A DNA stretch of 64,000 nt from Streptomyces sp. NRRL B-24085 (GCF_001282115.1 NZ_LJBR01000154.1:29234-93233); one strand, 5' to 3'. Positions 16,605-24,778 are shown, counted from the stretch's first letter. The notes: generated by a model not told the origin, from the letters alone. Made by a program: numbers and translations.

Positions 16605-17342
16605 TCAGACCCGGGTGTAGCCGCCGTCGGCGAAGAGTTCGGCGCCGGTGACGAACGACGAGGCGTCCGAAGCCAGGAAGAGGGCGGCCTCGGCAATCTC
16701 CTCGGCGTCGGCCAGCCGCCCCAGGGGCACGAGGGCCTCGGCGAACTGTTCGACGTCCGGCCCGGCGGCGCCCAGCAGGCCAGGGGTGCGCGTGGGCCCC
16801 GGGCTGAGCAGGTTGACCCGGAAGCGGCGCTCCCGCGACTGGCGGGCCCAGTTGTGCACGAGGTTGCTCACCGCCGCCTTCGAGGCGCTGTAGACCTCGA
16901 GGTGCTCATTGGGCCGCACGCTGTTGCTCGAGCCGATGACCAGGACGGACGCGTTCTCCGCCAGCAGCGGAAGTGCTTTCTGGACGGTGAACAGCGGGCC
17001 CTTGACGTTGACGGCGAGCGTCAGGTCGACGTTCGCCTCGGTGTGGGCGCCGAGCGCCGCGTCCGCGACGATCCCCGCGTTGGCCACCAGCACGTCGATG
17101 TGTCCGGCCTCCTCACGGACCCGCGTGTAGAGCGCGTCCAGGTCGGCCAGGACCGAGACGTCGGATCGTACGCCGATGGCCGCGGGGCCCAGTTCCTCGA
17201 CCGCCGCTTCGAGGCGGTCGAGGTCCCGGCCGGTCACGAACACCCGCGCGCCCTCCCGGACGAAGCGGTGGGCGATGGCCAGCCCGATTCCACTGGTCCC
17301 TCCGGTGATCACGGCCACCTTGTCGTGCAGCACGCCTGGCAT
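16605..17342 (-). CDS. Classical short-chain dehydrogenase/reductase
   Basis: 245 residues with T-G-G-T-S-G-I-G (NAD(P) motif), N-A-G-I, catalytic Ser in V-I-G-S-S-N-S, and Y-S-A-S-K. The C-terminus F-V-T-G-A-E-L-F-A-D-G-G is the usual ending. Arg at the second beta strand (G-R-D) favours NADP, as is common. Start ATG 17342 has AAGGGG upstream. It is divergent from a TetR gene across 84 bases that contain a long inverted repeat, so it is very probably the TetR target. The substrate, perhaps a reactive carbonyl or quinone, is not readable. Confidence 0.88.
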   Translation of the reverse strand: MPGVLHDKVAVITGGTSGIGLAIAHRFVREGARVFVTGRDLDRLEAAVEELGPAAIGVRSDVSVLADLDALYTRVREEAGHIDVLVANAGIVADAALGAHTEANVDLTLAVNVKGPLFTVQKALPLLAENASVLVIGSSNSVRPNEHLEVYSASKAAVSNLVHNWARQSRERRFRVNLLSPGPTRTPGLLGAAGPDVEQFAEALVPLGRLADAEEIAEAALFLASDASSFVTGAELFADGGYTRV

Positions 17343-17367
17343 GTCGAACCCCTTCGGTTCTGGAATG

Positions 17368-17400
17368 GATCGTCCACAACCTAGGGAGTAATGGACGATC
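17368..17400. promoter_or_regulatory. TetR operator between the SDR and TetR genes
   Basis: Perfect inverted repeat GATCGTCCA (17368-17376) and TGGACGATC (17392-17400) with a 15-base spacer containing CTAGGGAGTA. It covers the shared promoter region of two divergent genes, as expected for a TetR repressor. A partial third copy (ATGGATAG) follows at about 17409. Confidence 0.7.
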
Positions 17401-17426
17401 GAGTCAAGAATGGATAGGCTGAGAGC

Positions 17427-18068
17427 ATGCCGAGACCACGCGCGTTCGACGAAGACCGAGTCCTGGAGCGGGCCCGGGAACAGTTCTGGGCGACCGGCTA
17501 CGCGGGAACCCGGATGGACGACATCGCCCAGGCCACGGGTCTCGGCAAGGGCAGTCTGTACGGCGCTTTCGGCGACAAGGGCAAGCTGTTCCACCGTGTG
17601 TTCGGTGACTGGTGCACCGCGGTCGTCGAGGTGGCCGAAGGGCGGCTGACGGGTGGCCCGGACGCGGAGGCACTGGCCCGCCTGTCGGGATACGTGCACC
17701 TGATGGCGGAGAACACCGCCTCCGACATCGAGCGCCGCGGATGCCTGTTGGCCAAGGGCGTGGCGGAACTGGCCCAGCACGATCCGACGGTCGCCGACCG
17801 GTCGGCGGAGACCATGACGGCGCTGCTGACCCTGCTGCGCACGGAGATCAGCGCGGCCCAGCGCCACGGCGACATCGACAGCACTGCGGATCCGGAGCGG
17901 TTGGCGGCCCTGCTGCTGACGGTGGTCCGCGGTATCGAGGCGGTGGGCAAGGCCGGCCTGGCCCCGGAGACAGTGCGGAACATCGCGGACACCGCACTGG
18001 CGCTCCTGCCCGTGCGTGGGGGTGAGGAACGCCCCGTGACCGGGCGCGGCACGGCGCGCGAGACGTAG
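17427..18068 (+). CDS. TetR-family transcriptional repressor
   Basis: 213 residues. N-terminal HTH: F-D-E-D-R-V-L-E-R-A-R-E-Q-F-W and G-L-G-K-G-S-L-Y-G-A-F-G-D-K, typical of the family. The C-terminal ligand domain contains R-R-G-C-L-L and a TetR_C_16-like helix pattern; a free cysteine (Cys in R-G-C-L-L) could be redox- or electrophile-sensitive, as in some QacR/NemR-like members (inference). It is divergent from the SDR gene and should repress both through the operator between them. The last 15 residues are Arg/Gly-rich. Confidence 0.88.
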   Translation: MPRPRAFDEDRVLERAREQFWATGYAGTRMDDIAQATGLGKGSLYGAFGDKGKLFHRVFGDWCTAVVEVAEGRLTGGPDAEALARLSGYVHLMAENTASDIERRGCLLAKGVAELAQHDPTVADRSAETMTALLTLLRTEISAAQRHGDIDSTADPERLAALLLTVVRGIEAVGKAGLAPETVRNIADTALALLPVRGGEERPVTGRGTARET

Positions 18069-18151
18069 CCCGGCGCCCTCATCCGAGGGACCCGGTCCAG
18101 GCGGCGCAGGGTCGCAGGTCGCTGCGTTGCACCGCCCAGGCGCTGCTGCCG

Positions 18152-19111
18152 TCAGCCGGTGAGCTCGGTGTGGAGGCGGACGGTGGTCCCGGTGTCGGGG
18201 GTGGAGCGGATCTCGACGAGGTCGCAGAGCTGGTGGGCGAGCCACAGGCCCCGCCCGCCGGCCTGGGTGCTGGTCGGTCTGCGCCGTCCCGCCAGGGGAT
18301 CCGCGATGTAGCCGGCATCGCGGAACTCGCACACGAGGCGGCGGTCCTCGCCCCAGGTCCGCAGCGTGCCGTGTCCGCCGCCGTGGCGGATGCTGTTGGT
18401 GGCTATCTCGGTGGCCGCCAGGTGCAGCTCGCGCAGTCGGTGGCCGCCCAGCCCGAACTGTTCGGCGCAGGCCGAGATCTTCTCCCGCATGGCCTGCAGG
18501 TCACCGCTGGCGTAGATGAACTCCTCGTAGGGGTCGCACGGGTGGCTCAGCGGCGCGAAGGCGAACGGGGCCTGCGAGTCGTAGTCCGTACACGCCGAAC
18601 TGCGTCCGCCCGACCGGATCCGGGGGTGGCAGCGGGTGAGCTGCTCCAGGGCGGCGTTCTCGCCAGAGGTGTCGTAGGGACACAGCAGCCACAAGGCGGG
18701 GCCGTCGGCGAAGGCCTTGTTCAGCAGCCACTCGTGATAGCGGAGCTGTTCCGCCTGCGCCTGACTGCGTACTTCGTCCCAGGGGGACTCGCCGATCCCG
18801 CGCACGGGCCGCCCCTCCGCGGCGTGCTCGCTGATCCATTCCTGCCAGGCTCCGATGAGCCGGCCCGGGTGGTGCGCCACCGCGCTGGTGTCGACGTAGT
18901 GGACCGTCCCGTCTCCGGGCACCTCGGAGCGGAGAAGGGACGCCTTGTGCTCGGGGACGGCCACGACGACCGCCTCGCCTCCGTCGAGGGCTTCCTGGAT
19001 GAAGCCGACGGTGCCCTGGAGGAACTCGTCACGGCCCGCGTACGGGTACAGCTCGTGCCGGTAGCCGGCCTGGGTCGGCGGGGGAGTGTCGGAGTGCGAA
19101 GGGAGAGTCAC
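18152..19111 (-). CDS. MEDS-domain sensor with HATPase (anti-sigma-factor kinase type)
   Basis: 319 residues from GTG 19111. Residues about 15-180 form a MEDS (methanogen/methylotroph DcmR sensory) domain: H-E-L-Y-P-Y-A-G-R-D-E-F-L, then the P-A-L-W-L-L-C-P-Y-D-T region. Residues 200-319 are a HATPase_c_2 domain with L-A-A-T-E-I-A-T-N-S-I-R-H-G-G (N box) and R-G-L-W-L-A-H-Q-L-C-D (G box). This is the serine-kinase/anti-sigma (RsbW/SpoIIAB) type. The GTG overlaps the stop of the upstream MEDS-STAS gene by four bases. Together they look like a partner-switching pair controlling a sigma factor elsewhere. Confidence 0.83.
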   Translation of the reverse strand: MTLPSHSDTPPPTQAGYRHELYPYAGRDEFLQGTVGFIQEALDGGEAVVVAVPEHKASLLRSEVPGDGTVHYVDTSAVAHHPGRLIGAWQEWISEHAAEGRPVRGIGESPWDEVRSQAQAEQLRYHEWLLNKAFADGPALWLLCPYDTSGENAALEQLTRCHPRIRSGGRSSACTDYDSQAPFAFAPLSHPCDPYEEFIYASGDLQAMREKISACAEQFGLGGHRLRELHLAATEIATNSIRHGGGHGTLRTWGEDRRLVCEFRDAGYIADPLAGRRRPTSTQAGGRGLWLAHQLCDLVEIRSTPDTGTTVRLHTELTG

Positions 19112-19890
19112 GGTGCCATCACCACCGGGATCGAGGGGACGGCGAAGCCGGACAGATCCCACGCCAGCCGCAGTGTTTCGTTCGTGCCTTCCAGGACCAC
19201 CTTGCGGTCGGGAAGGTGTCGGGCGGCGTCCGCCAGGGTGCCCATCGCAGCCGCGTCGAAGAACTCCAGGCCGTGGCAGATCAGGCGCACGGTCGCGTTC
19301 TGCGCGAGCAGCGTGCACAGGACCGCACCGAAGGCGCCGGCGCCTTCGGCGTCGATGACCCCGTTCACCGTCCAGCCTTCCTTTCCCGTCCGGTACACCC
19401 GGAACGCTGGTGATGCCGGACGGCTGCCCAGGTGGTGGGGGTGCACACACCTGACTTCTTCCAGTGTAGAAGCGTCCCACTCGGCACCTCGGTAGGCGCA
19501 GACCACAAGGGCACCGCTGTCCGCAGCGAACTCCTCCAGATCCAGCTCGCTGCGCAGCAGCTCCTCGGGGCCCTCGGGCCACGCGCCAGGAGTCACGTGG
19601 TGCAGCACGCGCAACGACCGGTACCCCTCCCGTCCGGCGCTCTCCGCCTCACGGCGCACCGCGGCGATCAGGGAGCCGCCCAGCCGGGCGGGGTCGAGCA
19701 CCGTCTGCGCGTACTCGCCGGCCGTCTGCCCGGCCGGGCCGACGATCATCACCTTGTCGCCGAACAGGGCCCCGTCCGCGACGAAGGCCCGGCTGCGGTC
19801 CATGACGTCGTCCGTCGGCCCCATGAGCTGGCAGATGTGATCACCGCTGCCGGCCTCGTCGAGTGTGGCCAGGGTGCGCGCCCCTCTCAC
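19108..19890 (-). CDS. MEDS-domain protein with STAS (anti-anti-sigma factor) domain
   Basis: 260 residues from GTG 19890, preceded by GGGAGGA. Residues 5-165 are a MEDS domain (G-D-H-I-C-Q-L; V-M-I-V-G-P-A-G-Q). Residues 170-255 are a STAS domain: W-T-V-N-G-V-I-D-A-E-G-A-G-A-F and L-I-C-H-G-L-E-F-F-D-A-A-A-M-G-T-L. In SpoIIAA/RsbV proteins the residue phosphorylated is Ser/Thr in D-S-x-G; here the corresponding motif is F-D-A-A-A-M-G, lacking the hydroxyl residue, which is a notable change. It overlaps the MEDS-HATPase gene by four bases. A possible sigma-B-like -10 element, GGGTAT, lies about 40 bases upstream. Confidence 0.8.
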   Translation of the reverse strand: MRGARTLATLDEAGSGDHICQLMGPTDDVMDRSRAFVADGALFGDKVMIVGPAGQTAGEYAQTVLDPARLGGSLIAAVRREAESAGREGYRSLRVLHHVTPGAWPEGPEELLRSELDLEEFAADSGALVVCAYRGAEWDASTLEEVRCVHPHHLGSRPASPAFRVYRTGKEGWTVNGVIDAEGAGAFGAVLCTLLAQNATVRLICHGLEFFDAAAMGTLADAARHLPDRKVVLEGTNETLRLAWDLSGFAVPSIPVVMAP

Positions 19891-20081
19891 CGATCCTCCC
19901 TCGCTCTGATGCGCTCAACCCTACTGACATACCCCGTACAGCGTCCGGGTGGGTGATCTCCAGGCGGGGCGGGGCGTGGGGCGGATGCGGATGCTCAGAG
20001 GTAGTCCGCGCTGTCGATCACACGTGCGCGTAAAGCTGCGGAGTCCGGAGCTGGCCTTCAGCGGGCTGTCATCATGCTCGG

Positions 20082-20534
20082 GTGGTCCACGACATCGTGT
20101 TCTTCCTCGCACCCGACGACAAGACCGCTGCTGCGACACGTCTGCGGGGACCCGGCCGGGCCTTCGAGACAGTCGCCTGCCGTTTCGTCGAGCCGGACAG
20201 CGCCATCGTCGAGTGGGACATGTACTTCGCGGAGCCTTCGGCCGAGGCCCCACCGCTGGAGCGGCTCCTCAAGTGGACATGGCCGGAGTGGGTGACCGCA
20301 CCCTTGAACGACGGCGTCGAGGTGTTCGCTCTGCCGGAGCGGCTGACCCGAGCACTGGCCGGCGCGAGCCCGACCCAACTCGAGGAACTCGCGGACCGCT
20401 GGTCCGCGCGGCTTCGATCCGAGGACGGAGACGACATGACCGACGATGACCTGTCGGCAGTCCTGCGGGGAGTGGCCCGGCTCGCGGCGTCCGCGGTGAA
20501 CACCGGTGGCGGCGTCTACAGTTGGAGCTTTTGA
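20082..20534 (+). CDS. Conserved-looking hypothetical protein
   Basis: 150 residues, cytosolic, no signal peptide. Sequence starts M-V-H-D-I-V-F-F-L-A-P-D-D and has F-V-E-P-D-S-A-I-V-E-W-D-M-Y-F, a tryptophan-rich stretch (L-K-W-T-W-P-E-W-V) and L-A-A-S-A-V-N-T-G-G-G-V-Y-S-W-S-F at the end. Codon bias is good for a real gene. I do not recognise the family. The start is GTG; the ribosome site is poor. It is followed by a strong stem-loop and is convergent with the secreted protein gene. Confidence 0.6.
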   Translation: MVHDIVFFLAPDDKTAAATRLRGPGRAFETVACRFVEPDSAIVEWDMYFAEPSAEAPPLERLLKWTWPEWVTAPLNDGVEVFALPERLTRALAGASPTQLEELADRWSARLRSEDGDDMTDDDLSAVLRGVARLAASAVNTGGGVYSWSF

Positions 20535-20591
20535 CCCCGCCTGCGAAGGCGGCGGCCTACCGCGTTTCCGTGTCTGCCCGAACACGTTGGT

Positions 20592-20629
20592 GCCCACTGC
20601 GCCAGCAGTCTGATGCTGGCGCAGTGGGC
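20592..20629. terminator. Perfect 16-bp stem-loop, bidirectional terminator
   Basis: GCCCACTGCGCCAGCA (20592-20607), six-base loop GTCTGA, and the exact reverse complement to 20629. It sits between two convergent genes (ending 20534 and 20681), so it can stop both. No U-tract follows, which is usual in Streptomyces. Confidence 0.8.
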
Positions 20630-20680
20630 CGATTCAGTGTCAGTTCTGCTTGCCCGGAGGGGTGTTGACCCGCTCAGGCG

Positions 20681-21220
20681 TCAGCCGTACCAGGTTTGGA
20701 TGAGGCCGACGTTGTCGTTGAGGTTCGCGCCGAGGTACGGCACGGGGAGCCGGAAGGTGGTGGCGTAGTTGAGGGCGCGGTTGTGGAACGTCGCCACGGT
20801 GCAGCGGTTGTACCCCCTGGCCGAGCTGATGTTCTGCGACCAGTAGGAGTCCGGGTGCAGTGAGTAGCCGGAGCTGTCGCACGGCCCTGCGTTGCCGTAG
20901 ACGCTGGTGCTGGGCGTCCGGTAGTCGGTGTTGGCGTACCAGACCATCAGCAGGGTCGCCTGGGCGGACCTGCCACCGGTCGCGGCCTTGGTTTCGAGGT
21001 GGGCGCGTGCGTCGGCGGCCGACTTGGTCGAGCAGTAGCGGTAGAGCTCCGGCGAGGCTTTGCCGTTCGCGGGTGCCTTGCCCACGAGGACCGCGCAGTT
21101 CTTCGGTGCCGGGGCGGCGGTGTCCGCCGCGCTGTTCGGTGCGCCGGTCATCAGCAGGCCGGACACGCCGGCCGCCGCGATCAGGCTCGCGATGCTCTTC
21201 CGGCGGGTGAGTACGGTCAT
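20681..21220 (-). CDS. Secreted protein of unknown function, cysteine-containing C-terminal domain
   Basis: 179 residues. N-terminal signal peptide (M-T-V-L-T-R-R-K-S then hydrophobic L-I-A-A-A-G-V-S-G-L-L-M), probable cleavage after S-A-A-D or nearby. The mature part has four cysteines (N-C-A-V-L; Y-R-Y-C-S-T; G-P-C-D-S-S; N-R-C-T-V), probably two disulfides, and S-S-A-R-G-Y-N-R-C, a motif resembling peptidase-inhibitor-I36/gamma-crystallin-like secreted proteins of Streptomyces. That link is weak. It is convergent with the upstream hypothetical gene and shares its terminator. Confidence 0.6.
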   Translation of the reverse strand: MTVLTRRKSIASLIAAAGVSGLLMTGAPNSAADTAAPAPKNCAVLVGKAPANGKASPELYRYCSTKSAADARAHLETKAATGGRSAQATLLMVWYANTDYRTPSTSVYGNAGPCDSSGYSLHPDSYWSQNISSARGYNRCTVATFHNRALNYATTFRLPVPYLGANLNDNVGLIQTWYG

Positions 21221-21562
21221 TCGTTTCCCCCTTCATGGTGTGCCGTGCGGGCGTGGACGGTGTCCGGTCGCGGGGTGCGGCCGGGGAGTCCGATCCAGGT
21301 GTAGCCGTTGGGTCCTTGTTCGCCTTCGGAGTCCTGTTGTCGAACAAACAAAGCCCGAAAAACCGCGCGTTGGCGCGAGTGTGATCACTGAGATGAGCGC
21401 TGATCGGGGCGTGCGGCCGTGAACACGCCCGCCATTTCGCTCCAGACCGAAAGGACTCGCCCCTGCGACGGTGCCGAGCGCAAGCTGACTGCGGAATCCG
21501 GGACCTGTTCCGCGGGGGACCGGTATCGCGTGTCTGATGGCTCATTGATGAGGGGTAAGCCG
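21221..21562. other. Divergent intergenic region between two secreted-protein genes
   Basis: 342 bases without a gene, between the minus-strand secreted protein and the plus-strand small secreted protein. Holds both promoters; the AT-richer block 21335-21360 (GTCGAACAAACAAAGCCCG) is the likely promoter part. No clear palindrome longer than 8 bp seen. Confidence 0.4.
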
Positions 21563-21841
21563 ATGATCAAGAAGATGATGCAGGCGACCGCCGTGTTGGT
21601 GCTCGCCATGGGGACTGTTACGGGCGTCGCCGCGACCGCGCAGGCCGGCGAACAGGGCGTGCGGCCGACTGGCGACAGGGGCAGCGTCAGTGTCCAGAGC
21701 GTGAAGTGGCAGGGGCCGTTCGGAACCTATTCCTCCTGCCTGACCGTCCAGAACGAGTTCCGCCGCTACTACGACATCACCATCACGTGCACGTACTACG
21801 CTTCCTCCGGCTACTACTTCGCGTACGAGGACGGTCGCTGA
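21563..21841 (+). CDS. Small secreted protein, unknown function
   Basis: 92 residues. ATG 21563 has GAGGGG eight bases upstream; an ATG at 21548 is less well placed. Signal peptide M-I-K-K-M-M-Q-A-T-A-V-L-V-L-A-M-G, then T-A-Q-A-G as a likely signal peptidase I site. The mature 65 residues are rich in Tyr and Ser with a probable disulfide pair (S-S-C-L-T-V; I-T-C-T-Y-Y) and end Y-Y-F-A-Y-E-D-G-R. No family recognised. Confidence 0.6.
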   Translation: MIKKMMQATAVLVLAMGTVTGVAATAQAGEQGVRPTGDRGSVSVQSVKWQGPFGTYSSCLTVQNEFRRYYDITITCTYYASSGYYFAYEDGR

Positions 21842-22075
21842 ACAGCAGAGATTCCAGCGACCAGGAGGAGACAGTGAGCAAAGGCTTGGGTTCGGCCCCG
21901 GATCACGGGACCCACGCCGGGCGCAAACACACCGCTGAGCCTTGAGCTCCATGCCAGTTCAAGGTTTGCCCTCACGATGACCGTGTTCGTCACGGCCACC
22001 GACGCCGATCAATACGCTGCCGATATGTGCCGCCGGTGAGACTGCCGATGACAACCGGATGGAAGAGGTGGCAGG

Positions 22076-22624
22076 GTGCGACTCGAGGGGTGGCACGGCT
22101 GGGTCGGTACGTTCACCGGGGTGGTGCTCCTCACGGTGGCCACGTTGCCGGTGGCAGTGCTGGCGGCGTGGGCTCTGGCCCGCCGACGGAGGCTCGCCGG
22201 TGCCAAGGCTGCGACGGCATCGCGCACGTCGATTGCCGAGGTCGGCATCGTCTACGGGACAGTGCCGCCGGTCTGGTTGATCCTGCTGCCGGGCGACGAG
22301 GACGGGGCGGTGGTGAACCTGGTGCCGCTGCGGGACCTGCTCACGATGGACACGGCCCAGATCGTCGGCAACCTGCTGGTGTTCGCGGCGCTGGGGTTCC
22401 TGGCCCCGCTGCGGTTCACGGCGCTGGCATCGGTACGGCGGGTTGTCGCGCTCGGTGCCGGTTGCTCGGTCCTGGTCGAGACAGGGCAGTACGTCCTGCA
22501 TCTGGACCGGGTGTCGTCCGTGGACGACGTACTGCTCAACACCGCCGGCGCGGGTCTGGCCGCACTGGCGTCACGTGTCTGGTGGCGCCGCACCGGCAGA
22601 AGCTCGCTCCCCGCTCAAGCCTGA
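22076..22624 (+). CDS. VanZ-family membrane protein
   Basis: 182 residues, four or five membrane segments. Features of VanZ: N-L-V-P-L-R-D after the second helix, then I-V-G-N-L-L-V-F-A-A-L-G-F-L-A-P-L and V-E-T-G-Q-Y-V-L, followed by S-V-D-D-V-L-L-N-T-A-G-A. The N-L-V-P-L-R and D-V-L-L-N motifs are the family signature. VanZ itself raises teicoplanin resistance; most homologues have no assigned role. The GTG start has AGAGGTGG upstream. It is convergent with the metallophosphoesterase gene. Confidence 0.85.
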   Translation: MRLEGWHGWVGTFTGVVLLTVATLPVAVLAAWALARRRRLAGAKAATASRTSIAEVGIVYGTVPPVWLILLPGDEDGAVVNLVPLRDLLTMDTAQIVGNLLVFAALGFLAPLRFTALASVRRVVALGAGCSVLVETGQYVLHLDRVSSVDDVLLNTAGAGLAALASRVWWRRTGRSSLPAQA

Positions 22625-22669
22625 GCCCCGCGGCCGACTGACCAGTACTCGGTGAGGACGTCCGGACGC

Positions 22670-23896
22670 TCAGTGCTGAGGCGAGGTGGATCGATGCGGG
22701 GAGCGGAGCACGAGCAGGGTGATCTCGCTGGGGGCGAAGACGCGGAACGGCGGGCCCCAGAAGCCGGTGCCGCGGCTGGTGTAGAGGAGCGTGCGGGGGC
22801 CGTGGTGGCTGAGGCCGGCGAGGGCGGGCTGGTCCAGGCGGACCAGGTAGTGGAAGGGCCAGATCTGGCCGCCGTGGGTATGGCCGGAGATCTGGAGGTC
22901 GATACCGGCGGCGGCCGCCCGGTCGACGAACGTGGGCTGGTGTGCCAGGAGGAGGACGGGCAGGTCAGGGTCGGCGCCGTTCAGAGCTCCGGCGAGGTGT
23001 GCGCGGTGCCCTGCCAGCCCGGAGGACTCCGCGGTGACGTCGTCCACGCCGGCGACCACGAGGGTGTCGCCTCCGCGCTCGACCAGTTGATGGCGGTTGC
23101 GCAGCGGCTCCCAGCCCAGTTCGTCCATCAGGTCGACCCAGCCCTGGGCCTCGCTGTAGTACTCGTGGTTGCCGGTGACGTAGACACGGGCCTTGCTTGC
23201 CCGCACGGTCCCGAGGGGGGCGGCCTGGGCGCGTCGGCGTTCCGCCGTGCCGTCCGCGATGTCGCCGGTGTGGCAGACGAGGTCGGCTTCCAGTGAGTTG
23301 ACCGTCTCGCACACCCGTGCAGACCAGCGTGCGCGATCGAGTGGGCCGTAGTGGGTGTCGGTGATGAGCACGACTCGCAGCCCGTCCAACCCGGCGCCCA
23401 GTCGCGGGAGTTGTACGTCAAGCCGGCGCACGCGCGGCACGCGGCGGGCCTCGGCGTACCCCCAGGCGAGCAGCACGGCGGTTACGGCGAGGGCTGCCCA
23501 GGTGACGATCCGGGCCCGGTCCTGGCCGTCGCCGACGCCGGCCGCTATCAGAACGACCCGCAAGAGGACGCCGAGCAGGATGGACCAGGTGAACAGGACC
23601 CAGACGCTCCCCAGCAGGGTGTCGCCCATGATCGCCGCCCAGTCCTGCTGACGCCGACCGTGCCCGCGCACCATCGCGAGCGGCATACCGATCAGACCGA
23701 GGGCGAACAGCCCGGTGCCGACCAGCGTGACGGGCAGCGGCCAGTGCTGGCCGCCGTACAGCAGCACCCAGCAGGGCACGGCCCACAGGAGAACGGGCGC
23801 GATCAGGGGGAGGTAGCGCATGAGGCGGTGCAGTCGGCTCTGCCGCGGGGCTTGCGCTTCACCGTCGGTGGGCCGGGTGTTGCTGGTGTCGGTCAC
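22670..23896 (-). CDS. Membrane-anchored metallophosphoesterase (YkuE-like)
   Basis: 408 residues from GTG 23896 with AGGAGGAG upstream. The first 155 residues contain four membrane helices. The catalytic domain starts near 160 with V-L-I-T-D-T-H-Y-G (metal Asp and His), then H-T-G-D-I-A-D-G, V-T-G-N-H-E-Y-Y, L-L-A-H-Q-P-T and S-G-H-T-H-G-G-Q, a complete calcineurin-type dimetal site. The active site would face either side; the family includes UDP-2,3-diacylglucosamine and lipid phosphatases, but actinobacterial members have unknown substrates. Convergent with the VanZ gene, divergent from the WblA-like gene. Confidence 0.87.
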   Translation of the reverse strand: MTDTSNTRPTDGEAQAPRQSRLHRLMRYLPLIAPVLLWAVPCWVLLYGGQHWPLPVTLVGTGLFALGLIGMPLAMVRGHGRRQQDWAAIMGDTLLGSVWVLFTWSILLGVLLRVVLIAAGVGDGQDRARIVTWAALAVTAVLLAWGYAEARRVPRVRRLDVQLPRLGAGLDGLRVVLITDTHYGPLDRARWSARVCETVNSLEADLVCHTGDIADGTAERRRAQAAPLGTVRASKARVYVTGNHEYYSEAQGWVDLMDELGWEPLRNRHQLVERGGDTLVVAGVDDVTAESSGLAGHRAHLAGALNGADPDLPVLLLAHQPTFVDRAAAAGIDLQISGHTHGGQIWPFHYLVRLDQPALAGLSHHGPRTLLYTSRGTGFWGPPFRVFAPSEITLLVLRSPHRSTSPQH

Positions 23897-24359
23897 GCTG
23901 CTCCTCCTGACCGGGCTGCCGTCTCGCGCACTGTATCCGGTCGCCTTGGGCCGGCTGACTGGTGGCCGCGGGGGCGGCGGCCCAGGGCGTGGGGTGTGCC
24001 GGGCGGCGCGGTGACCGCCGCGGAGTGCGGCCGTGGGGGAGCTGCGACGAACGGCAGTTCACCGTGCCGCTTGTGCTTCGCCGAAGAGCCGGCGTGCCCG
24101 TCGCGGGCCAGGCCGCACTCGGCGAACGGGCCGTCCGCGAGCGAGCCCCCAACAGCCTCGGTGTGTCCCGAGGTGCCTTCTGAGCCTGCACACATAGCGC
24201 CGTTACACCCTGAAGGCAAACGCCGCTCACTCGAAGGTGTGACGATACGGTGCTGATGGACCGATTCTCCGAACGACGTAGTGTCATATGCCTGTTGCTT
24301 CGAGCACGGGGCAACAGGCAATGCACGAGGCGGGTCAGAGGAGAGGACGGCATCACAGG
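23897..24359. other. Long divergent promoter region before the WblA-like gene
   Basis: 463 bases with no convincing gene. Wbl genes commonly have long upstream regions, and this one presumably carries regulatory sites for the WblA-like gene and the promoter of the metallophosphoesterase. No repeat or palindrome stands out on reading. Confidence 0.4.
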
Positions 24360-24686
24360 ATGGCGGACACCGACTGGAGTGAAAAGGGGCTGTGCCGGAC
24401 CGCGGACCCCGACGACCTGTTCGTTGAGGGCGCTGCGCAGAACCGTGCCAAGGCACTGTGCAGCGGCTGCAGCGTGCGGACCGAGTGTCTCGCCTATGCC
24501 CTGGACCAGCGCATCGAGTTCGGCATATGGGGAGGAATGACCGAACGCGAGCGCCGGGCCCTGCTGCGGCGCCGTCCCACGGTCACCTCCTGGCGCCGCC
24601 TGCTCGCGACGGCTCGCGAGGCACACGAGCGCAACAACAACACCGTGACCGCGGTCCCTGGGAGACCGTCTCATTTGGCCAGTTGA
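24360..24686 (+). CDS. WhiB-like [4Fe-4S] transcription factor, WblA-type paralogue
   Basis: 108 residues. Four cysteines, Cys12, Cys34, Cys37 and Cys43, in the C-x21-C-x2-C-x5-C pattern that ligates the [4Fe-4S] cluster sensitive to NO and O2. G-I-W-G-G-M-T-E-R-E-R-R and R-R-R-P-T-V-T-S-W-R-R-L-L form the G[I/V]WGG turn and basic tail. The tail and the N-R-A-K-A-L motif closely resemble WblA, the Streptomyces regulator of development and antibiotic production, as I remember it; the surrounding genes do not match what I recall of the wblA locus. Wbl proteins act by binding sigma region 4. Confidence 0.88.
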   Translation: MADTDWSEKGLCRTADPDDLFVEGAAQNRAKALCSGCSVRTECLAYALDQRIEFGIWGGMTERERRALLRRRPTVTSWRRLLATAREAHERNNNTVTAVPGRPSHLAS

Positions 24687-24778
24687 CGGGGCTGTGAGCA
24701 GGGGGACTGACAGAGCGGCTCGGCTGTGCCGTCGTCGACCTGACCCGGGACGGTCAGGTCGCCGCCGATAATTCGCCC

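Noticed and set aside
19929..19934. Stress-sigma promoter for the MEDS operon
   Set aside because: A GGGTAT-like -10 is present on the minus strand but no matching -35 at the right distance, so it is not listed as a promoter.
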